A stretch of 64,000 nucleotides of DNA. Origin: Winogradskyella pacifica. GTDB taxonomy: Bacteria; Bacteroidota; Bacteroidia; Flavobacteriales; Flavobacteriaceae. Both the position numbers and the translations under genes were made by a program. Location: assembly GCF_013403915.1 (NCBI RefSeq), contig NZ_JABFDI010000017.1, positions 1-64,000 on the forward strand. Direction: 5' to 3'. Below, one piece after another: positions 60,591 to 64,000 of the stretch. Each line of letters begins with the position of its first letter. Position 1 is the first letter of the stretch. The notes under the pieces were generated by a model. The model made no database searches, had not been told where the DNA came from, and saw nothing but the letters and a program-made list of their open reading frames with translations.

Positions 60591-61076
60591 TTAGTTTTCG
60601 TCTTGTTGTTTGTTGTGTTTTCCTTCGTGTTTTCCATCACGTTTTTTATGACGATCACCTCTTTTTTTATGATCTCTAGGCTTCATTTTTTCGAACTTAG
60701 CATACTGTTCTGCATTTAAGATTGTTTTCATTTCGCGCTTCATTTCAATCTGCTGATCTAATCTGGTATTTTGCATCTTAAGGAATTCTTCTTGAGAAGG
60801 TCTTTCTCTTTTTTCTCCTTCTGCAGCTTTATGTTTTTGCCTTAAACCTTCATTGGCTTTTGCTTCGCTTAATAAAATACTATGTACTTTTTTCTGCTGC
60901 GCATCGGATAAGTCTAGTTTTAAAGTTAATTTTTTTGATTTTAAATCTGCAATATCACTTGGTGTCATTTGCATTCTTAATTCTGATCTATCTTTGCGGT
61001 CCGATCTCTTTTCTTTTTCCTGTGCCATGCCATTTAGTGTAAATAGAGCTACGGCGATTACTAATAAATTTCTCAT
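60591..61076 (-). CDS. Periplasmic Spy/CpxP-like helical protein
   Basis: A 161-residue protein with a signal peptide (LLVIAVALFTLNGMAQ). The body is helical with LKSKKLTLKLDLSDAQQKKV and MKREMKTILNAEQYAKFEKM, the pattern of LTxxQ/Spy-like periplasmic chaperones, and a Lys/His/Arg-rich tail of about 30 residues (KKRGDRHKKRDGKHEGKHNK) that may bind metal. Role inferred only by similarity. Confidence 0.72.
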   Translation of the reverse strand: MRNLLVIAVALFTLNGMAQEKEKRSDRKDRSELRMQMTPSDIADLKSKKLTLKLDLSDAQQKKVHSILLSEAKANEGLRQKHKAAEGEKRERPSQEEFLKMQNTRLDQQIEMKREMKTILNAEQYAKFEKMKPRDHKKRGDRHKKRDGKHEGKHNKQQDEN

Positions 61077-61168
61077 GTCGTTTATGTTTTATGTTATACT
61101 TATTTAGACCTAGAGTCATTATTTAGGTTTAACGCTGGTTAGGCTTTTAACACGTATTTTAACATTTA

Positions 61169-62665
61169 TTACATTTTTATTAGCCTCAACGTTAATTGAA
61201 ATATATTTTCTTTTTCAGCCTTACTTTTTAGCCATGCATAGAAGCTTATTATAAAAATATCTTCTTTGTTTATTGTAGTCCACTCAAAAGTTAGTTCTAA
61301 TTTATTCAGGAATTCTGGTGTGCCTATGCTTTCAGGTTTTATGTAATACTGTTCGGCAAACTTTATAAAAGTTAGAATTCGGGGTTGTCCAATTTGTTTT
61401 AAGTAGCTTGAGTAGCGTCGCCTAAAACTTTTTAATCGCGAATAGAATAAATCATCTTCTTGTAATTCTATATATAATAGAAGTTCGGCAACGTTTTTTT
61501 TAATCACCCAATCTATACCTGCTTTTTCTTTATACCATCGGTCGGTATGATAAAATTTGGATGAAATGGATTTGGCTTTTGTAAAGTCTCCTTTTTGAAA
61601 GTAAAACATAAAGCATGTTAGCTGTAAGTCGAGTAAGGTTTCTGTGTCTTCATGTTTTTTATTAGTGAAACTTTCAATTAGTGTAATAGCGTCATCTTGT
61701 TCGTTACTATAGTTGAGGTTTAAAGCTTTGACTAAGGTTTTTTTTAATATGAAGGGTTTGTAATAGGCCCGTTTTTTTAGCTGCATGAGCTGTTCCATTT
61801 CATCGATGTAGCGTGTAGAAGCTTCAAATTTTTTATTCCTGAAAAGCGTGTTAGCAATGATATAAACGATTTCAATTTGATAAAAAAGTTGCTTGTCAGT
61901 TTCCTTCTTTTGTTTTAGAATGTCATAACTCTTCATTACAAAGCTTTCTATGGAATAATATTTTTTTGTGACTAAAGCCGAAATATTAGCAATCGCTAAA
62001 ATTTGATACAAGGATTTAAAGGAAAGCGACGTGTTAATTTCGATATTATGTACTTTTAGTAGGTGTTCTAGTTCTAATTCAAAATCAATGACGGTGCCTT
62101 CATAAGTGACGTCATTTAACATCGATTTTAATTTAGCATACACGATATTGAGTTCATCTTCTAATTGATGCTTTTTCTGGTTTTCTTTTTGTTTTACAAT
62201 TAAGTCATCTAATCCTGCTTTAGGGTAATTAGAGGCATATTGGATTTTGGTATGATAGATTTCGTTGAGTATTGGGAACATTAAATGCTCATCTGCTAAG
62301 CGTTCAGCCTTGTCTAAAACTTTATATGCTATCTCATATTTTTTTTGAAGTAAAAAGGTTCGTGATGCCAAAATGTACTTAATAACCTGTATGTCTATGG
62401 AGCTCTCATCTTCGAGGTTTTTATTCGCGGTAAAATCTATTAAGGATTGAAATAGGCGTTTTCTTAAGGCATGGTAAGCATTGCAGTTTTCTACTTTATA
62501 AAGTTGAACGCAAATGTTTTTAGAATCGTCATTAGAATATGCGAGTACCTTAAATAATTGAATGTTCTTGGTGTCCTTCCGCTTGTTCTTTTGTTGAAGG
62601 TAATTTACGAATTTCTGTTGCTCTTCAATTGTTAATGTATCAATTATAGATTTTAATGCTATCAT
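61169..62665 (-). CDS. TPR-like helical protein, function unknown
   Basis: A 498-residue protein with no signal peptide or obvious membrane helix. It is entirely helical, with spaced Tyr/Leu/Ala pairs typical of degenerate TPR repeats (FLLQKKYEIAYKVLDKAERL, then TLFRNKKFEASTRYIDEMEQ and MFYFQKGDFTKAKSISSKFY). The first 60 residues (LTIEEQQKFVNYLQQKNKRK) recur in flavobacterial homologues I have seen. Probably a protein-protein interaction scaffold. Confidence 0.7.
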   Translation of the reverse strand: MIALKSIIDTLTIEEQQKFVNYLQQKNKRKDTKNIQLFKVLAYSNDDSKNICVQLYKVENCNAYHALRKRLFQSLIDFTANKNLEDESSIDIQVIKYILASRTFLLQKKYEIAYKVLDKAERLADEHLMFPILNEIYHTKIQYASNYPKAGLDDLIVKQKENQKKHQLEDELNIVYAKLKSMLNDVTYEGTVIDFELELEHLLKVHNIEINTSLSFKSLYQILAIANISALVTKKYYSIESFVMKSYDILKQKKETDKQLFYQIEIVYIIANTLFRNKKFEASTRYIDEMEQLMQLKKRAYYKPFILKKTLVKALNLNYSNEQDDAITLIESFTNKKHEDTETLLDLQLTCFMFYFQKGDFTKAKSISSKFYHTDRWYKEKAGIDWVIKKNVAELLLYIELQEDDLFYSRLKSFRRRYSSYLKQIGQPRILTFIKFAEQYYIKPESIGTPEFLNKLELTFEWTTINKEDIFIISFYAWLKSKAEKENIFQLTLRLIKM

Positions 62666-62816
62666 TTAAACGTCATAAATATATTTAATTTATCCCTAAA
62701 TATAGGTAATTTTAAATGTAGTCCATAAAATATATCGTCAGTTCTGTTTGAATTGTGGTTTTATGCTTCTTCACTTTTATTCGAGATTTGCCTCATAATC
62801 ATTAAAACAAAATAGT

Positions 62817-63308
62817 ATGAATTATCAAACAACAGTGTCTTTAAAAGACGAAGAAAATTTAAAATCAAAAAAGAAAGAAAAGAAGTTATATAATCATAAG
62901 CCAACACCAGCATTTATTGGAGCCTCGTGGTCGGCCTTACTTATTGGTATGGTTGCTTATTGTATTGGACTTTGGAATGCAGAGATGATGCTTAACGAAA
63001 AAGGCTATTATTTTACAATTCTACTTTTCGGATTATTCTCAGTAATCTCAGTACAAAAAGCCGTTAGAGATAAACTCGAAAACATTCAGGTTACCGAAAT
63101 GTACTACGGTATCAGTTGGTTTACATCTATCGCATCCATAGTTCTATTAAGTATTGGACTTTGGAATGCAGATTTAGAATTAAGTGAAAAAGGCTTCTAT
63201 GCTATGTCATTTACTTTGAGTTTGTTTTCGGCTATTGCAGTGCAGAAAAACACCAGAGATGTAGCTTATATAAATAATGAATTGGAGACAAAAGAAGACG
63301 ACGATTAG
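62817..63308 (+). CDS. YiaA/YiaB-family inner membrane protein
   Basis: A 163-residue protein with an internal duplication. Each half has two transmembrane helices and the shared block IGLWNAEMMLNEKGYYFTIL / IGLWNADLELSEKGFYAMSF, followed by a charged end (VQKAVRDK / VQKNTRDV). Four helices in total. The family is found in many bacteria without known function. The first 30 residues are charged and cytoplasmic. Confidence 0.88.
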   Translation: MNYQTTVSLKDEENLKSKKKEKKLYNHKPTPAFIGASWSALLIGMVAYCIGLWNAEMMLNEKGYYFTILLFGLFSVISVQKAVRDKLENIQVTEMYYGISWFTSIASIVLLSIGLWNADLELSEKGFYAMSFTLSLFSAIAVQKNTRDVAYINNELETKEDDD

Positions 63309-63335
63309 TTTTGATGATCGGTTAATTACTAACCC

Positions 63336-63372
63336 AAAACCTTGCAGCATTCTTTGTGCTGTGAGGTTTTTA
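63336..63372 (+). terminator. Terminator after the YiaA/B gene
   Basis: AAACCTTGCAGCA pairs along 13 positions (two G-U) with TGCTGTGAGGTTT around TTCTTTG and is followed by TTTTT. Confidence 0.78.
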
Positions 63373-63468
63373 AAATGATTTAATATTGAGCATAATCAGT
63401 GTATTATTTTAGTTTACCTATTCCAAAAGACTATTGTAATATCTTTGGTTACTAATACTAAGAAACAA

Positions 63469-64000
63469 ATGGAGCGCACCACTAAAGTGATATTAAAAAA
63501 AAGACTTAAAAAGTTTATAATTGTATTTTTAAGCATATTTGTTATGATAGCATCCGCTCTTTATTTTTTGCAAGAAAAGTTATTGTTTTTTCCTAATACT
63601 TTAAAGCAAAATTATCAATACCAGTTTCAACATAATTTTGAAGAATTATTCTTTAAAACAGATGAGAATACCATTATAAACGCACTTCATTTTAAGGTTG
63701 AAAACCCAAAAGGAGTTATCCTTTATTTTCATGGAAACGCTGGCGATTTAAGTCGTTGGGGAACGGTTTCAGAATATTTTGTAGATATGGAGTATGATGT
63801 CTTAATAATGGACTACCGAACCTATGGAAAAAGTACAGGAAAACTAAGTGAAGTAGCTATATATAGTGATGCACAATATTGTTATGATTATCTTTTAAAA
63901 CAGTATTCCGAAGATGAAATCACCTTATATGGAAGATCTTTAGGTACCGGAATAGCTTCGTATTTAGCTTCAAAAAACAATGCAAAACAACTGATTTTAG
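63469..64000 (+). CDS. Alpha/beta hydrolase, N-terminal part (runs off the window)
   Basis: Open from an ATG at 63469 to the window end (177 codons, no stop). Residues about 17-35 are a membrane anchor (IIVFLSIFVMIASALYFL in this order: FIIVFLSIFVMIA, then SALYFL). The hydrolase fold follows: VILYFHGNAGDLSRWG with the oxyanion HGN motif, MDYRTYGKSTGKLSE, and the nucleophile elbow GRSLGTGIAS (GxSxG) at about 161-170. The closest type is the ABHD13/BEM46-like serine hydrolases. The His and Asp of the triad would be beyond the edge. Confidence 0.85.
   Translation, partial: MERTTKVILKKRLKKFIIVFLSIFVMIASALYFLQEKLLFFPNTLKQNYQYQFQHNFEELFFKTDENTIINALHFKVENPKGVILYFHGNAGDLSRWGTVSEYFVDMEYDVLIMDYRTYGKSTGKLSEVAIYSDAQYCYDYLLKQYSEDEITLYGRSLGTGIASYLASKNNAKQLIL

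Overview
The window looks like chromosomal DNA of a gliding marine-type Flavobacteriaceae (Bacteroidetes). The evidence is the low G+C content, promoters with a TAnnTTTG -7 element and weak ribosome binding sites, gliding genes gldB and gldC, several secreted proteins with type IX secretion C-terminal sorting domains, and many family-typical proteins (DUF4136, DUF4230, DUF5522, a fused branched-chain 2-oxoacid dehydrogenase E1, the Bacteroidetes-size urocanate hydratase). I see no rRNA, tRNA, CRISPR array, prophage or classical insertion sequence.

Layout. 0.1-21 kb is mostly housekeeping: a T9SS cargo protein, rsgA, dtd, a MazG-like pyrophosphohydrolase, aroA, queA, rlmN, a second T9SS protein, a polyprenyl synthetase, an arylsulfotransferase-like lipoprotein, an ECF sigma / membrane protein / outer-membrane protein operon, dnaG, a NarL-type response regulator, nadE, gldB-gldC, two paralogous secreted proteins, a DUF4230 protein and a rhodanese. 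21.5-38.1 kb is a long phenylacetate degradation cluster: a TetR-type regulator, a 26-bp operator-like dyad, then paaE, A, B, C, D, G, H, I, J, Z, an enoyl-CoA hydratase (paaF-like) and paaY. 38.2-43.6 kb is a branched-chain amino acid module: an Lrp/AsnC regulator, 2-oxoacid dehydrogenase E2, ilvE and the fused E1. 43.8-51.3 kb is a thiamin operon behind a TPP riboswitch: thiS, thiC, a thiE-like gene, thiD, thiE, thiG, thiH and thiF-rhodanese. 51.5-64 kb holds a cold-shock protein, a SulP transporter, an operon of DUF5522, hutU and DUF4136, a small HExxH membrane protein, a D-cysteine desulfhydrase/ACC deaminase-like enzyme, a LysM glucosaminidase lipoprotein, hemL, two small secreted proteins, a TPR-like protein, a YiaA/B protein and the first part of an alpha/beta hydrolase.

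How the genes work together. The paa genes encode the whole aerobic CoA-dependent route: epoxidation of phenylacetyl-CoA (paaABCDE), isomerisation to the oxepin (paaG), ring opening and aldehyde oxidation (paaZ), beta-oxidation (paaJ, paaF-like, paaH) and thioesterase rescue (paaI). The paaK ligase is not in the window. The bkd/ilvE block degrades leucine, isoleucine and valine. The thi operon makes the thiazole and pyrimidine halves of thiamin, and thiamin diphosphate is the cofactor of the E1 enzyme just upstream.

Most unusual content. From about 23 to 46 kb the metabolic operons are full of short repeats of several families, while the rest of the window has almost none. (1) Eight copies of a 31-nt element with a GTCCCC palindrome surround a DUF559/Vsr-like nuclease ORF, and that ORF runs in frame through one copy into a serine/threonine dehydratase-like gene. 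(2) Period-6 GAANNN/NNNTTC tracts bracket two four-helix-bundle genes placed between paaA/paaB and paaB/paaC, with an apparently empty bracket between paaC and paaD. (3) Five diverged elements starting near GGCGTTAC and ending near CTTAACGC all follow stop codons in the same orientation. (4) Two kinds of repeat-like DNA are translated inside the linker of the E2 protein. The nuclease with its palindromes and the bracketed four-helix-bundle cassettes are the best candidates for an undescribed mobile or repeat-maintenance system.
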